From JAQWQB01 sp047636995 (GTDB taxonomy: Bacteria; Bacteroidota; Bacteroidia; Flavobacteriales_D; Sanyastnellaceae): 64,000 nucleotides of DNA. Positions 34,029 through 43,453 of this stretch are shown one piece after another. Under the pieces are notes generated by a model that did not search any database, was not told the origin of the DNA, and was given only the letters and a program-made list of their open reading frames with translations. How positions within the stretch are numbered: the first letter of the stretch is position 1; the number at the start of each line of letters is the position of its first letter. The position numbers and the translations under genes were made by a program. The stretch covers positions 54,608 to 118,607 of the forward strand of contig JBLIGQ010000005.1 of the NCBI GenBank assembly GCA_047636995.1, given 5' to 3'.

Positions 34029-35711
34029 ATGAATGTTCTTTACGACATATTAAGCGTCATCGGCGCATTGGGTCTTTTCCTTTATGGGATGAAGGTCATG
34101 AGCGAAGGTGTGCAGCGCGCAGGGGGGGCTTCCATGCGTAAGATTCTAAATGCAATGACTCGAAGCCAAGGCCGGGCGATCTTTACGGGTTTCGCAACAA
34201 CGTCTGTCTTGCAGTCTTCTTCAGCTACTACAGTAATGGTGGTAAGCTTCGTGAATGCCGGGCTTTTGCAGCTCAGAGAGGCATTTGGAGTAATCATGGG
34301 GGCGAACATTGGGACCACTGTAACCGCTTGGTTAATCGCTCTGGCTCTAGGGAAGTTTAGCGTTGCTGAGTTGGCGCTTCCTCTTATTGCTATCACACTG
34401 CCGTTCTTTTTTATGAAGAACGAACGATTGAAGAATACAGCCGAGGTATTCATCGGCTTTGCATTACTCTTTATCGGACTTTCAGCCTTGCAAAGCGTAG
34501 TGCCTACCCTTCGCGAAAACGAAGCGTTTGAAGCGTTCATTTCTAGCTACTCTAACCAAGGGTACCTTTCGATCTTATTGTTTATAATCGTCGGTAGTTT
34601 AGTTACCATCATCATTCAATCTTCCTCCGCTGCAATAGCCCTAACCTTGGCCTTGCTTTCCAGTGGTATTATTCCATTGGAGTTGGCTGCGGGAATGGTC
34701 CTTGGTGAAAACATTGGAACCACTGTTACCGCTAATTTTGCTGCTGTTGTGGCGAATAGTCATGCAAAGAAAGCTGCTAGGGCTCACTTGATTTTCAATT
34801 TAGTAGGTGTCCTCTGGATGCTTCCCCTTCTGCCTTATTTCTTAGACGGACTGACATTCGTATACAAACAAATTTTCGCAGACGTGAATGTCTTTGGTAC
34901 TGACTCAAATAGGGTATTGCTGGCGTTATTTCATACTACATTCAACTTGCTCAATATGTTATTGCTCATTGGGTTTACAGATGGGATTCTTAAAATCGCT
35001 GGTAGACTTGTTCGTGCAAAAGTAGGTGGCGATGCGTTCAAGCTAGAGTACATCGGTGCAGGGGTTGTTGGTACGCCAGAATTAGCGCTACTTGAGGCGC
35101 ACAAAGAAATGAGGAAGTACGCTCGTATCACGGCTTCCATGAATCAAATGATCTCTAGGCTCCTCGATGTTTCTGATCCCGTTGAGAAGAAATTGCTGTT
35201 AGATGAGATTCGTGAAACCGAAGAAATCACTGATAAGTACGAAATGGAGGTAGCAAATTACCTCACAGATTTATCAAAAGAAGAGATGTCTCCCACTACG
35301 AGCGTAAGGGTTCGAGGCTTGATGGGAGCTACCAATGACCTTGAACGTATAGGTGACCTTTACCTTAAGATTGCTGAGAACCTAGAAGGTAAAAATCTTA
35401 AGAAGGTCTACTTCGTGCCCAAGCAACGACAGAATCTAAAAGACATGCTTGATTTGCTCAAAGAGGCATTTGATATCATGTATACGAATCTGACCAATGA
35501 AGATTCTGAACCAGATGTGATTCAAGCACAGGAAAAAGAAAAGGAAGTGAATGAATTGAGGAATGATCTCAAGCGAAAGCATTTTCGTGATGTTGCTAAA
35601 GGACGCTATTCATTCGAAAGTGGAATCTTCTACAGTGATACATTTACCGCAATGGAAGAAATTGCAGATCACGTTGTGGCAATTTCAGAAGGCCTCTCGG
35701 CTGAGTTTTAA
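34029..35711 (+). CDS. Na/phosphate cotransporter family protein with PhoU-like domain
   Basis: A 560-residue NptA/PNaS-type protein. The membrane part (about 1-325) has the duplicated QSSSA motif: VLQSSSATTVMVVSFVNAG near 60 and IIQSSSAAIALTLALLSSG near 197. Each copy is followed by a GENIGTT or GANIGTT loop, the substrate-binding signature. The C-terminal 200 residues are helical and PhoU-like, and may regulate transport. It would import phosphate with sodium. Two pairs of Pho-box-like repeats lie upstream. The 3' end overlaps the convergent lipoprotein gene by 4 bases. Confidence 0.93.
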   Translation: MNVLYDILSVIGALGLFLYGMKVMSEGVQRAGGASMRKILNAMTRSQGRAIFTGFATTSVLQSSSATTVMVVSFVNAGLLQLREAFGVIMGANIGTTVTAWLIALALGKFSVAELALPLIAITLPFFFMKNERLKNTAEVFIGFALLFIGLSALQSVVPTLRENEAFEAFISSYSNQGYLSILLFIIVGSLVTIIIQSSSAAIALTLALLSSGIIPLELAAGMVLGENIGTTVTANFAAVVANSHAKKAARAHLIFNLVGVLWMLPLLPYFLDGLTFVYKQIFADVNVFGTDSNRVLLALFHTTFNLLNMLLLIGFTDGILKIAGRLVRAKVGGDAFKLEYIGAGVVGTPELALLEAHKEMRKYARITASMNQMISRLLDVSDPVEKKLLLDEIRETEEITDKYEMEVANYLTDLSKEEMSPTTSVRVRGLMGATNDLERIGDLYLKIAENLEGKNLKKVYFVPKQRQNLKDMLDLLKEAFDIMYTNLTNEDSEPDVIQAQEKEKEVNELRNDLKRKHFRDVAKGRYSFESGIFYSDTFTAMEEIADHVVAISEGLSAEF

Positions 35712-36211
35712 GGCTTCACAAATACATTTGAGCGCACAATGTTAGATCCATTGAATGCGCGGTCAACCAGCTGTATCTCAAATCTACACGTATCAAAATC
35801 TGAGAATAGAAAATAGACAGGCATGTCGATTTCAATTTCACCATTAAGCGATTTATTTTGGCCTGTTGGTGTTACTTCGGCTACGCGGTAATAAAACGGA
35901 ATTTGGCCCATCTCAGGATCAAGCGGGAGGTAGGTCCATACACCGTTTTGAAGTTCATAATACTCCAAGAAAAGATTGTAGTAATATGTGCATGTGTCTG
36001 GGCAAAATGGGGCGAGCGTATCAGACTGAGCTAAGCCAATGTTTCCATCTCCATCAGTAAACCCAATGGTCAATGTGCCTCCCTGTCCTCCAGTTTCCAA
36101 ACTTAGGAAACAAATAGACGGCTCATCAGGATATTGCAAATCCTCCAGGCAGCTATAAAGCCCCACTGTTAATATGATGGCTATAAATCCAAACAACGTT
36201 CTTTGCTTCAT
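35708..36211 (-). CDS. Lipoprotein of unknown function
   Basis: A 167-residue protein. The ATG at 36211 gives a lipoprotein signal (MKQRTLFGFIAIILTVGLYS then Cys). The frame is open to 36247, but those 12 residues spoil the signal. After the lipobox, the sequence has a Cys-paired segment (CPDTCTYYYN) and a beta-rich body with the stretch TIGFTDGDGNIGL, found in many Bacteroidota lipoproteins of unknown role. It is probably anchored in the outer membrane. It is divergent from the LuxE-like gene, with starts 38 bases apart. Confidence 0.7.
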   Translation of the reverse strand: MKQRTLFGFIAIILTVGLYSCLEDLQYPDEPSICFLSLETGGQGGTLTIGFTDGDGNIGLAQSDTLAPFCPDTCTYYYNLFLEYYELQNGVWTYLPLDPEMGQIPFYYRVAEVTPTGQNKSLNGEIEIDMPVYFLFSDFDTCRFEIQLVDRAFNGSNIVRSNVFVKP

Positions 36212-36249
36212 CCTTTGTGTGTCTTTACCTTGCGTTCGATTCTGCAAAT

Positions 36250-37233
36250 ATGGCGAACTTCAACTTTAATCCTCTTCTAATACAAAACTCCAAAGAGTTT
36301 AACGATGCCGCAATTAAATTATTTCGGCATCAGGCTGAACATTGTGAAGTTTACGCCACCTACCTGGGTTACCTGAATTGCAATCCGTCGAAGATACAAG
36401 TTGTATCAGAAATACCCTGCTTACCCATTGCCGCATTCAAAAGCCATGAAGTAAAGACGGGTGCTTTTTTGACAGAAGAATTATTTACGAGCAGCGGCAC
36501 AACGGGCAGTATGACGTCTTCCCATCACGTAAAGCACTTGAGCGAATATGAATCCGTTTTTCAAAAGGGATTCAAACAGTTTTATGGAAACCCTCAGGAC
36601 TACTGCATTCTGGCGTTACTGCCTGCTTATTTAGAGCGAAAAGGATCATCGCTAGTTTACATGGCAGAAAATCTCATTACAACATCGCAATATCCTTTGT
36701 CAGGTTTCTATTTGAACGAATTGGAAGAACTAACCAAGGTATTAGCTGAACTGAAAGCGAAGAATCAACCCACCATCTTGCTTGGGGTAACTTTTGCTTT
36801 GTTAGACCTTGCCGAAATAAACTCTGTGCCTTTCGAAGAGCTTATTGTTATGGAGACGGGAGGGATGAAAGGACGAAGAAAAGAGCTGGTTCGGGAAGAG
36901 GTGCATGCCATTCTCAACAGGTCTTTCGGAACCCCAAAGATCCACAGTGAATATGGAATGACAGAACTCATGTCTCAGGCCTATAGTAAGGGCGGCGGGT
37001 TGTTTGATGCTCCGCCTTGGATGAGAATCTTTATTCGGCAAGTAGATGACCCGTTTGAATTGGCTGAGGTGGGCAAGACAGGTGGGGTAAATATCATTGA
37101 TTTAGCCAACCAGGATAGTTGTGCTTTTCTTTCTACTTCTGATCTCGGAAGAGTTCATCACAACGGTAGCTTTGAGATTGTAGGAAGGTTTGATCATTCA
37201 GATGCGCGAGGCTGTAATTTGCTGTTAGCTTAA
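36250..37233 (+). CDS. LuxE-like acyl-protein synthetase / acyltransferase
   Basis: A 327-residue member of the ANL adenylation superfamily, LuxE branch. Visible motifs are the P-loop-like LFTSSGTTGS (adenylation core), ETGGMKGRRKEL and HSEYGMTELMSQAY, ending near GRFDHSDARGCNLLL. It would activate a fatty or other acid as an adenylate and pass it to an enzyme thiol. No luxC/luxD or luciferase genes are near, so light production is not implied. The ATG at 36250 was chosen over 36217, which adds 11 residues. Confidence 0.8.
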   Translation: MANFNFNPLLIQNSKEFNDAAIKLFRHQAEHCEVYATYLGYLNCNPSKIQVVSEIPCLPIAAFKSHEVKTGAFLTEELFTSSGTTGSMTSSHHVKHLSEYESVFQKGFKQFYGNPQDYCILALLPAYLERKGSSLVYMAENLITTSQYPLSGFYLNELEELTKVLAELKAKNQPTILLGVTFALLDLAEINSVPFEELIVMETGGMKGRRKELVREEVHAILNRSFGTPKIHSEYGMTELMSQAYSKGGGLFDAPPWMRIFIRQVDDPFELAEVGKTGGVNIIDLANQDSCAFLSTSDLGRVHHNGSFEIVGRFDHSDARGCNLLLA

Positions 37234-37261
37234 CGGAATGATTTTTGCTTTAATCTTGGTT

Positions 37262-37774
37262 ATGATTCGAACAATTATCCAAAGTCTTTTGATCACCATC
37301 ATGTTTAGTGCATGTGCAAGCCAAGTAGTGCTGACCAATTCAATTAGGCAAGAGTATAAGTTGAGTGAGAACACCCTCAAAGGCCTAGATTTTGTGCTGA
37401 CCAAATCAATAGTGCTCTATAGGATTGATCAGCCGGATGCAAAAGTTGGGTCCAACGGAGGTTTGATTGTAAAAGAGTTTCAGGAGGTAATCCGAATTCC
37501 AGAAGGCACAAAAGGAAAGGCCGTCTTCGTAGGGGTTGATAGAATTGCCATTCAATTTAATGATGACTGTGATTGCTATCTCTTTTTCGGAAGTTCAAAG
37601 GCAAATGATGGCTATGCCTTGCTTGCTGAAGACTGGGAAAACGGACATGGAAAAGTAGAGTACAATGGGAAAACGTACTTCGCTTCGCCAGGAAGTGGGA
37701 AGGCGGTCTTGTCTATTCTCATGACAAAGGTCAAAAATGGCTCAACCATGCGCATATTGCCAGGCGTAAATTAG
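37262..37774 (+). CDS. Small lipoprotein of unknown function
   Basis: A 170-residue protein. The ATG at 37262 gives a good lipoprotein signal ending TIMFSAC (lipobox FSAC). A start at 37238 would add 8 hydrophobic residues. The mature part is beta-rich, with a DDCDC motif and FFGSSKANDGYALLAEDWEN, and no family I recognise. It follows the LuxE-like gene by about 28 bases on the same strand and precedes the Pit-like transporter by 158 bases. Confidence 0.65.
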   Translation: MIRTIIQSLLITIMFSACASQVVLTNSIRQEYKLSENTLKGLDFVLTKSIVLYRIDQPDAKVGSNGGLIVKEFQEVIRIPEGTKGKAVFVGVDRIAIQFNDDCDCYLFFGSSKANDGYALLAEDWENGHGKVEYNGKTYFASPGSGKAVLSILMTKVKNGSTMRILPGVN

Positions 37775-37873
37775 AGGTTAATCAGGTACTTATAGTGTCT
37801 AAGTTGTTGTATATCAGTTTGTTTTGGGTTTGTTGATGTCGGGCTCACAACTTTCTCATATTAATAACATGAA

Positions 37874-37907
37874 TTTTTTGCAACTATCATACTACGTCGC
37901 TAGTTTG
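37874..37907 (+). promoter_or_regulatory. Possible promoter for the Pit-like gene
   Basis: TTTTTTG (37874-37880) and TAGTTTG (37901-37907) are spaced 20 bases apart. The second lacks one base of the TAnnTTTG spacing. A direct repeat TTTGCAAC (37877 and 37904) overlaps both. A single TAACATG lies at 37865, without a clear 11-bp partner. Confidence 0.35.
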
Positions 37908-37932
37908 CAACGCCAATTGAGCCTCTTATTTG

Positions 37933-38961
37933 ATGGACATTTTAATAATGGTTTTAGGGTTCGCGCTAGCGGCCTATTCAGTTGTAGGTAACGACGTTAT
38001 ACAAACGCTCGGAACCTTCTTGACTTCCAATGAACATCGCCCATGGTGGGTGCTGTGGCTTTACGCAGGCGGAATTCTGTCAGTTGTTCTCATTTTAGGA
38101 TACACAGGCAATGGGGGCTTTCTAGGAGGAGATGATGTTACTTTTGACCGACTAGATAACATCCTAATACCGGAAACATTGAGTTGGTGGTACATCCTTC
38201 CACCACTAATTCTGCTCTTCATCACAAGATGGGGAATCCCAGTTTCTACAACCTTCCTTATTCTTTCCTTTTTCTCTACTAAGAGTTTGCCCGGGATGTT
38301 GACCAAATCTCTGATTGGATATGGTATCGCCTTTGGTGCAGCGATTGTGATTTACATGTTGATTAGCAAGGCGTTGGAGAGGAAAGTTCAGCAAAAACCC
38401 TTGCTCACAGGATCAACAAATTTTTGGCAATCAAGAAGATTCTGGACAGGAGCTCAGTGGCTTTCAACTGGTTTTCTCTGGACGCAATGGCTAACACAAG
38501 ATCTTGCAAACATCTTCATCTATCTAGGAAGACCAGAAGAGCTTTCTGTAGGAATGTTTTCCTTAGCAATGGTTATTATTCTGGGGCTTCTCGGATACAT
38601 ATTTTATGTCAAAGGGGGCGCTATTCAGAGCATTGTTTCTTCCAAAACGAATACAGCTGACATTAGGTCGGCCACATTTATAGATCTGATCTATGGCTTT
38701 GTATTGCTGCTGTTTAAGCAGAATCTCCTAGGGTTGTGGGAAGCGAAACTGCCAATGAGTACAACCTGGGTTTTCCTCGGTTTGTTAGCAGGTAGAGAGC
38801 TCGCTATTCGAATTCAAATAGGTCCAAAGCCGAATGGGAAGTTAAGAAACATGATTTTTTCAGACATTGGTAAAGCAGCTATTGGATTGATTGTCTCAAT
38901 CTCTTTAGTAGTGCTTTTGAAACTCGTAGAAGGTCAATCTTTAACAGGGTTGTTTGAATAA
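37933..38961 (+). CDS. Pit-family-like inorganic phosphate transporter (divergent)
   Basis: A 342-residue protein with about 9-10 membrane helices. The N-terminal YSVVGNDVIQTLGTFL matches the first PiT signature (GxNDxxxxxGT) in degenerate form. VSTTFLILSF and PMSTTWVFLGLLAGRELAI match the repeat motif with serine-threonine pairs. It is shorter and more divergent than typical Pit proteins, so the substrate is inferred. The ATG at 37933 is preferred over the TTG one codon earlier. It lies 2.2 kb from the Na/phosphate cotransporter. The 3' end converges with tyrS, 14 bases apart. Confidence 0.72.
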   Translation: MDILIMVLGFALAAYSVVGNDVIQTLGTFLTSNEHRPWWVLWLYAGGILSVVLILGYTGNGGFLGGDDVTFDRLDNILIPETLSWWYILPPLILLFITRWGIPVSTTFLILSFFSTKSLPGMLTKSLIGYGIAFGAAIVIYMLISKALERKVQQKPLLTGSTNFWQSRRFWTGAQWLSTGFLWTQWLTQDLANIFIYLGRPEELSVGMFSLAMVIILGLLGYIFYVKGGAIQSIVSSKTNTADIRSATFIDLIYGFVLLLFKQNLLGLWEAKLPMSTTWVFLGLLAGRELAIRIQIGPKPNGKLRNMIFSDIGKAAIGLIVSISLVVLLKLVEGQSLTGLFE

Positions 38962-38975
38962 ATCTTAGTTGGATT

Positions 38976-40250
38976 TTAGTGCACCTTTAGAACGTAGTAA
39001 TTCTTCTTCCCTTTCTGTAGCAGAACAATCCGATCCTGAATCAAATCATCTTTCGTGATTTTATAATCCATTCCCACTTTTTCTTTGTTCACCTGAACAG
39101 AGTTTTCCTTTAATGCCCGCCTCGCTTCGCCGTTTGAGCTCAGGAAATCAGTTTTAGTTCCAAGCGCTTCAATAATGTCAAGTCCAGCTTCTATTTCAGC
39201 CATGCTAACCGTAGCTTGGGGCACACCTTCGAAAACCGCCAATAAATCATCAGCAGTGAGCTTTAGAAGCTCTTCTTTGGAGCTTTTGCCGAAAAGAAGG
39301 GATGAGGCAGCCAATGCCACTTCAAGGTCTTTTTCGCTATGCACAGTTCTTGTTACTTCAGCGGCAAGCTCTTTTTGTAAATGTCTTGCACCTGGGTTCT
39401 CAGCATGTACTTTTTCAAGCTCATTAATTTTTGTCTGATCAAACAGGGTAAAGATTCGAATGTATTTTGAAGCATCTTCATCAGATGAATTTAGCCAATA
39501 CTGGTAGAATTTGTATGGAGAGGTCTTTGCCTTGTCAAGCCAAACATTTCCGCCTTCTGATTTACCAAATTTAGTCCCGTCTGCCTTTGTGATAAGCGGA
39601 GCAGTGATTGCAAAAGCCTGACCACCGCCTTTTTTTCGAATCAGCTCAGTTCCGGTAACAATGTTTCCCCATTGATCTGAACCACCCATTTGAATCTTGC
39701 AATCCATTTCTTTCCATAGGTAGTAGAAGTCATAACCTTGAACCAATTGGTAAGAAAATTCAGTGAAACTCATTCCGCTATCGAGTCTGTTTTTCACAGA
39801 GTCTTTTGACATCATGTAATTTACAGTGATGTGCTTTCCGACGTCTCGAATGAAATCTAGAAACGTAAAATCTTTGAACCAGTCATAATTATTGACTACT
39901 TCAGCAGAATTATCTCCGCAATCAAAGTCCAGAAACTTCTCTAGCTGCGCTTTTTGGCAGCTCAAGTTGTGGTTTATCGTTTGTACGTCTAGAAATTGTC
40001 TTTCTTGTGTTTTCCCACTTGGATCCCCAACCATTCCCGTGGCACCGCCAACAAGAGCTATGGGTTTATGCCCAGCCCGTTGAAGATGAACTAGAAGCAT
40101 AATGGGTACAAAGTTTCCAATGTGCAATGAATCTGCAGTAGGATCGAAGCCAACATAGCCTTTTGTGATTTCCTTAGCAAGTTGTTCTTCTGTTCCTGGC
40201 ATCACGTCATGCAAGAGACCGCGCCACTTTAATTCTTCAAGTAAATTCAT
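38976..40250 (-). CDS. tyrS: Tyrosyl-tRNA synthetase
   Basis: A 424-residue class Ic synthetase. The HIGH motif is HIGN at 43-46 in ADSLHIGNFVPI. The KMSKS-like motif is KFGKS in TKADGTKFGKSEGG. An S4-type RNA-binding domain occupies the last 70 residues. It charges tRNA-Tyr. A -33/-7 promoter with an 18-base spacer precedes it, overlapping the end of murF, so it is probably transcribed on its own. Confidence 0.96.
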   Translation of the reverse strand: MNLLEELKWRGLLHDVMPGTEEQLAKEITKGYVGFDPTADSLHIGNFVPIMLLVHLQRAGHKPIALVGGATGMVGDPSGKTQERQFLDVQTINHNLSCQKAQLEKFLDFDCGDNSAEVVNNYDWFKDFTFLDFIRDVGKHITVNYMMSKDSVKNRLDSGMSFTEFSYQLVQGYDFYYLWKEMDCKIQMGGSDQWGNIVTGTELIRKKGGGQAFAITAPLITKADGTKFGKSEGGNVWLDKAKTSPYKFYQYWLNSSDEDASKYIRIFTLFDQTKINELEKVHAENPGARHLQKELAAEVTRTVHSEKDLEVALAASSLLFGKSSKEELLKLTADDLLAVFEGVPQATVSMAEIEAGLDIIEALGTKTDFLSSNGEARRALKENSVQVNKEKVGMDYKITKDDLIQDRIVLLQKGKKNYYVLKVH

Positions 40251-40271
40251 GGTATGCTTTTATTGGGAGGG

Positions 40272-40300
40272 CAAAGATAATAGAATTGTTAGGGTCACAA
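40272..40300 (-). promoter_or_regulatory. Promoter for tyrS
   Basis: On the minus strand TTG (40300-40298) and an exact TATCTTTG (40279-40272) are 18 bases apart, the same spacing as the tRNA-Leu promoter. The -7 ends 21 bases before the tyrS ATG. The TTG overlaps the last codons of murF. Confidence 0.75.
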
Positions 40301-41581
40301 CACCTCAAGAAGCCGTTCTAAGGCCATTCCTCGAGACCCTTTGATCAAAAGTGTGTGGTTGGTTAGATTTGCTTCGCGAAGCGCATTCAGTGCTTCCTCA
40401 GTGGTTCGGTATGTTTGAAAATGGTGTTGAATTAATTCTGAAAAATGAACTCCCACTAAAATGGCGTTCAATTGAAGCTTTTTCAAGTCGCTTACAACGG
40501 CCAGATGCTCCTTGGGTGATGCTTCTCCTAGTTCGAACATGTCTCCCAAGATACACAGCTTGTTTGCACTCTGATTCCCTGCAAATGACTGCAGCGCATG
40601 CTTCATGGAAGAAGGATTGGCATTGTAGGCATCTAAAATCAAGGCATTCTTCTCTGTTGTGCGAAGCTCAGAACGATTGTTCGTCGGTTTGTACTCCCGC
40701 AATGCTGCATTGATATCTGCTTCATCTACTTCGAAGTATCGCCCTATCGCTACGGCAACTGCAATGTTCGAAATGTTATAGCTTCCTATAAGTTGTGTTT
40801 CTTGATCTCCTGATGAGTAGCTCTTATGCGACCAGCCAAAGTGAATAGTTGGTTCAGTTTGCGTCAAATAGACATTAGGGGAATCTGCTTTTGTGCCATA
40901 GAGCACCCGGTGCATGCCTTCGGAAATCTCTAATAAAACAGGATCAGAAGCATTAACAAAAACAGGACTTCCCTTTTTTTTAAGATAGTCAAACAGCTCT
41001 TTTTTTCCTTTTTTCACACCAGTTTCTCCGCCAAAACCCTCTAAATGTGCCTTTCCAATATTGGTGATGAAACCAAAGTCGGGTTGTGAAATACCTGATA
41101 GGAAAGCAATTTCATTTTGTGCATTGGCCCCCATCTCAATAACCGCCATCCTGTGTTCGGCTGTGAGTTGAAGCAGAGTAAGTGGCACACCTATGTGATT
41201 GTTTAGATTCCCTTGGGTGGCCAGCGTGCTGTATTTTTTCTGGAGGATGTCGCGCAGTAATTCCTTGGAAGTAGTTTTGCCATTGCTTCCTGTCAACCCA
41301 ATCACGGTGCAATCCAATGACCGTCTATGGAAACAGGCCAATGCCTGCAATGATTCAAGAACGTCTTTGACAAAGATGCATTTCCCGTCTTTACTTTCGT
41401 ATTTCTGTTCATCAATAACAGCACCAACGCAACCTGCTTCAATGGCTGCAGAAGCGTATGAATTGCCGTTAAATTGTTCTCCTTTTAGTGCGAAGAAAAG
41501 TTGCCCCTTTTTCAAATTTCTCGTGTCGGTTGTTACGCCAGAAGAAGAGAGGAAAAGGGAATGAAGTGCTTGAATATTCAT
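40295..41581 (-). CDS. murF: UDP-N-acetylmuramoyl-tripeptide--D-alanyl-D-alanine ligase
   Basis: A 428-residue Mur ligase that adds D-Ala-D-Ala to the peptidoglycan precursor. The ATP-binding loop VIGLTGSNGKTTSKE lies at 93-107. The middle domain has ALILDAYNANPSSMKHAL with the DAYNANP signature of MurF, and the C-terminal domain has LILGDMFELG-type spacing (CILGDMFELG). It is located downstream of gldJ on the same strand, a conserved flavobacterial pairing, with a strong terminator between them. Confidence 0.96.
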   Translation of the reverse strand: MNIQALHSLFLSSSGVTTDTRNLKKGQLFFALKGEQFNGNSYASAAIEAGCVGAVIDEQKYESKDGKCIFVKDVLESLQALACFHRRSLDCTVIGLTGSNGKTTSKELLRDILQKKYSTLATQGNLNNHIGVPLTLLQLTAEHRMAVIEMGANAQNEIAFLSGISQPDFGFITNIGKAHLEGFGGETGVKKGKKELFDYLKKKGSPVFVNASDPVLLEISEGMHRVLYGTKADSPNVYLTQTEPTIHFGWSHKSYSSGDQETQLIGSYNISNIAVAVAIGRYFEVDEADINAALREYKPTNNRSELRTTEKNALILDAYNANPSSMKHALQSFAGNQSANKLCILGDMFELGEASPKEHLAVVSDLKKLQLNAILVGVHFSELIQHHFQTYRTTEEALNALREANLTNHTLLIKGSRGMALERLLEVL

Positions 41582-41592
41582 GAAGCCAAAAT

Positions 41593-41625
41593 AAAAAAAC
41601 CCCAGCGAAACAAATCACTGGGGTT
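41593..41625 (-). terminator. Intrinsic terminator after gldJ
   Basis: On the minus strand AACCCCAG (41625-41618) pairs with CTGGGGTT (41605-41598) across a 12-base loop. A run of seven T follows (41599-41593, overlapping the stem). It lies 20 bases after the gldJ stop and 12 bases before the murF start. Confidence 0.85.
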
Positions 41626-41644
41626 CAAAAAAGTCTTTATCAAA

Positions 41645-43405
41645 TTACTCTTGCGAGAATCCAACAGGAGATCCAACACGCGTCATAGCGCAGCGGAAAC
41701 CTAGTGTTGCTTTTGCCTGGCGCTCGTCAAGGAAACGACGTGTTCCTGGAATCACCCAGTAAGCGCGATCTCTCCATGAACCCCCTTTGTAGACACGAGT
41801 TCTGTTTGAAACTAAAGTTGAGGGACCCCAAGAAGTAGAAGCGTCTGAGTCATACATACGCTTATCATTTCTTTGGTAATCTTCGTTCCCATAATAGATC
41901 GAACTTTCAAAATCACCATCAGTGTAATCGATGTTGTCTGCAGTTCTATAGTTTCTTCTGTCAATGTTTTCTGCAACTGTTACATCACGCTCTCTAATGT
42001 CACCAGGAGAGTGCTCAATGTATTTAGCTACACCTTGTCGAAGGTCAGGAGCAACTTTAGAATCACTTGATACAATTAGATCCATTCCGTCTTGAATACG
42101 CTGTTGAGCTGCATCTTCGTCACGTGCTTTCAAATCTTGTTCTGCCTGTTCAACATAGGTCAATAAATTGTCAATCAAGTTCTGGTCAGTGTCAGTCAAT
42201 CTACCAGTTGATTTCTTCTGGAATTGCGTAAGGAAGTACTTTACACCTTCAATGTCATAAACGGTATAGTCATACTTATCTTCAATGTCACCTTCAGAGT
42301 TCAATACTTTTGTCTTGTATACGTTACCACGGAAAGGATTAAACTCACTTTTATCTTGTGCAGAAAGTGGACGGTAAACATCCATTACCCATTCAGAAAC
42401 GTTGCCTGCCATGTTGTACAATCCGTAATCATTAGGAGCGTATTGATAAACAGGTGCTGTAATCATCGCATTGTCATTAAGAGCACCAGCAACTCCAGCG
42501 TAATCTCCACGACCTCTTACGAAGTTAGCGTTGATTTGACCGTAAAATTTCCCGCCGTTATCATCGTTACGCACGTAGTGTCCGTTCCAAGGGTAAGTTT
42601 TACGATCGGTAATCAGTTCTTGATAGGAGTTTCCAATTAATCCGAGTGCGGCATATTCCCACTCAGCTTCAGTAGGGAGTCTGTAACGCGGGAGAAGAAT
42701 ACCATCTTCCATTTTTACGTTACGAAATTCTTGATTTGGGCGAAGATCTTGAACCCCTTCGGCTGCTTTTTCACCTTCGTACTGACCTGCGTAATAAGCA
42801 TCAGTAGTAAAGTGATCCTCGTCAACTTGTCCTTCTGGATTGTGAACCAATAGACCTTCACGAATCAAAATGATTTCATTTACGCGGTCAGATCTCCAAG
42901 CGCAAAAATCATTTGATTGAAGCCAGTTCACACCTACTACAGGATAGTCTCTGTAAGCAGGATGACGCAAATAGTATTCAACTTTAGGTTCGTTGTACTC
43001 AAGCTTTTCACGCCACACAAGGGTGTCTGGCAAAGCTTTGCTTACAATTTCAGGATAGCTATCTCCGTAAACACGTTCCAACCAAGCTAAGTACTCTAAC
43101 CAGTAAAAATTGGTTACCTCAGTTTCGTCCATGTAAAAAGAAGATACTGTAACTCTACGTGGAATGTTATCCCAACTAAAGTTGACGTCGTCCTCAACGC
43201 GCCCCATTGTGAAGGTTCCTCCTTCAACGAGCACAAGTCCGGGACCTGTTTCTTGTTCTACGAATGGTGGTCGTTCAAAACCTCCATTACTTGGGTCATT
43301 GTACGCCCAACCGGTTGATCCCGAACGCTCTCTCTGACAAGATGTCAAAGCGATCATTGAGAATAAGATGGTCAATACGGGCAATGAATAGCCTAAATTT
43401 CTCAT
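41645..43405 (-). CDS. gldJ: Gliding motility / T9SS lipoprotein GldJ
   Basis: A 586-residue lipoprotein. The signal MRNLGYSLPVLTILFSMIAL runs into LTSC (lipobox). A formylglycine-generating-enzyme-like (sulfatase-modifying) fold follows, with VLVEGGTFTMGR near 65-76, YMDETEVTNFYWLEYLAWLE, YRLPTEAEWEYAALG, YNMAGNVSEWVMDVYRP and the terminal TLGFRCAM. An insertion of about 150 residues (about 360-500) with a Gln/Asp/Glu-rich helix interrupts the fold, as in other GldJ proteins. It is required for gliding and stabilises GldK/PorK-type partners. The start at 43420 would add 5 residues. It is flanked by porP/sprF upstream and murF downstream. Confidence 0.93.
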   Translation of the reverse strand: MRNLGYSLPVLTILFSMIALTSCQRERSGSTGWAYNDPSNGGFERPPFVEQETGPGLVLVEGGTFTMGRVEDDVNFSWDNIPRRVTVSSFYMDETEVTNFYWLEYLAWLERVYGDSYPEIVSKALPDTLVWREKLEYNEPKVEYYLRHPAYRDYPVVGVNWLQSNDFCAWRSDRVNEIILIREGLLVHNPEGQVDEDHFTTDAYYAGQYEGEKAAEGVQDLRPNQEFRNVKMEDGILLPRYRLPTEAEWEYAALGLIGNSYQELITDRKTYPWNGHYVRNDDNGGKFYGQINANFVRGRGDYAGVAGALNDNAMITAPVYQYAPNDYGLYNMAGNVSEWVMDVYRPLSAQDKSEFNPFRGNVYKTKVLNSEGDIEDKYDYTVYDIEGVKYFLTQFQKKSTGRLTDTDQNLIDNLLTYVEQAEQDLKARDEDAAQQRIQDGMDLIVSSDSKVAPDLRQGVAKYIEHSPGDIRERDVTVAENIDRRNYRTADNIDYTDGDFESSIYYGNEDYQRNDKRMYDSDASTSWGPSTLVSNRTRVYKGGSWRDRAYWVIPGTRRFLDERQAKATLGFRCAMTRVGSPVGFSQE

Positions 43406-43453
43406 GTTTTCCAGGTTCAAAAAATCCTTGCGATTCTGTTATCCTTAACTAAA

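Noticed and set aside
36250..37233. Bioluminescence operon suggested by the LuxE-like protein
   Set aside because: No luxA, luxB, luxC or luxD is present. LuxE-like acyl-activating enzymes occur widely in non-luminous Bacteroidota.
37854..37871. Pho-box reading of TCTCATA-TTAA-TAACATG upstream of the Pit-like gene
   Set aside because: Only the second half resembles TAACATT. The first matches 4 of 7 bases, which is not above expectation in an A/T-rich gap.
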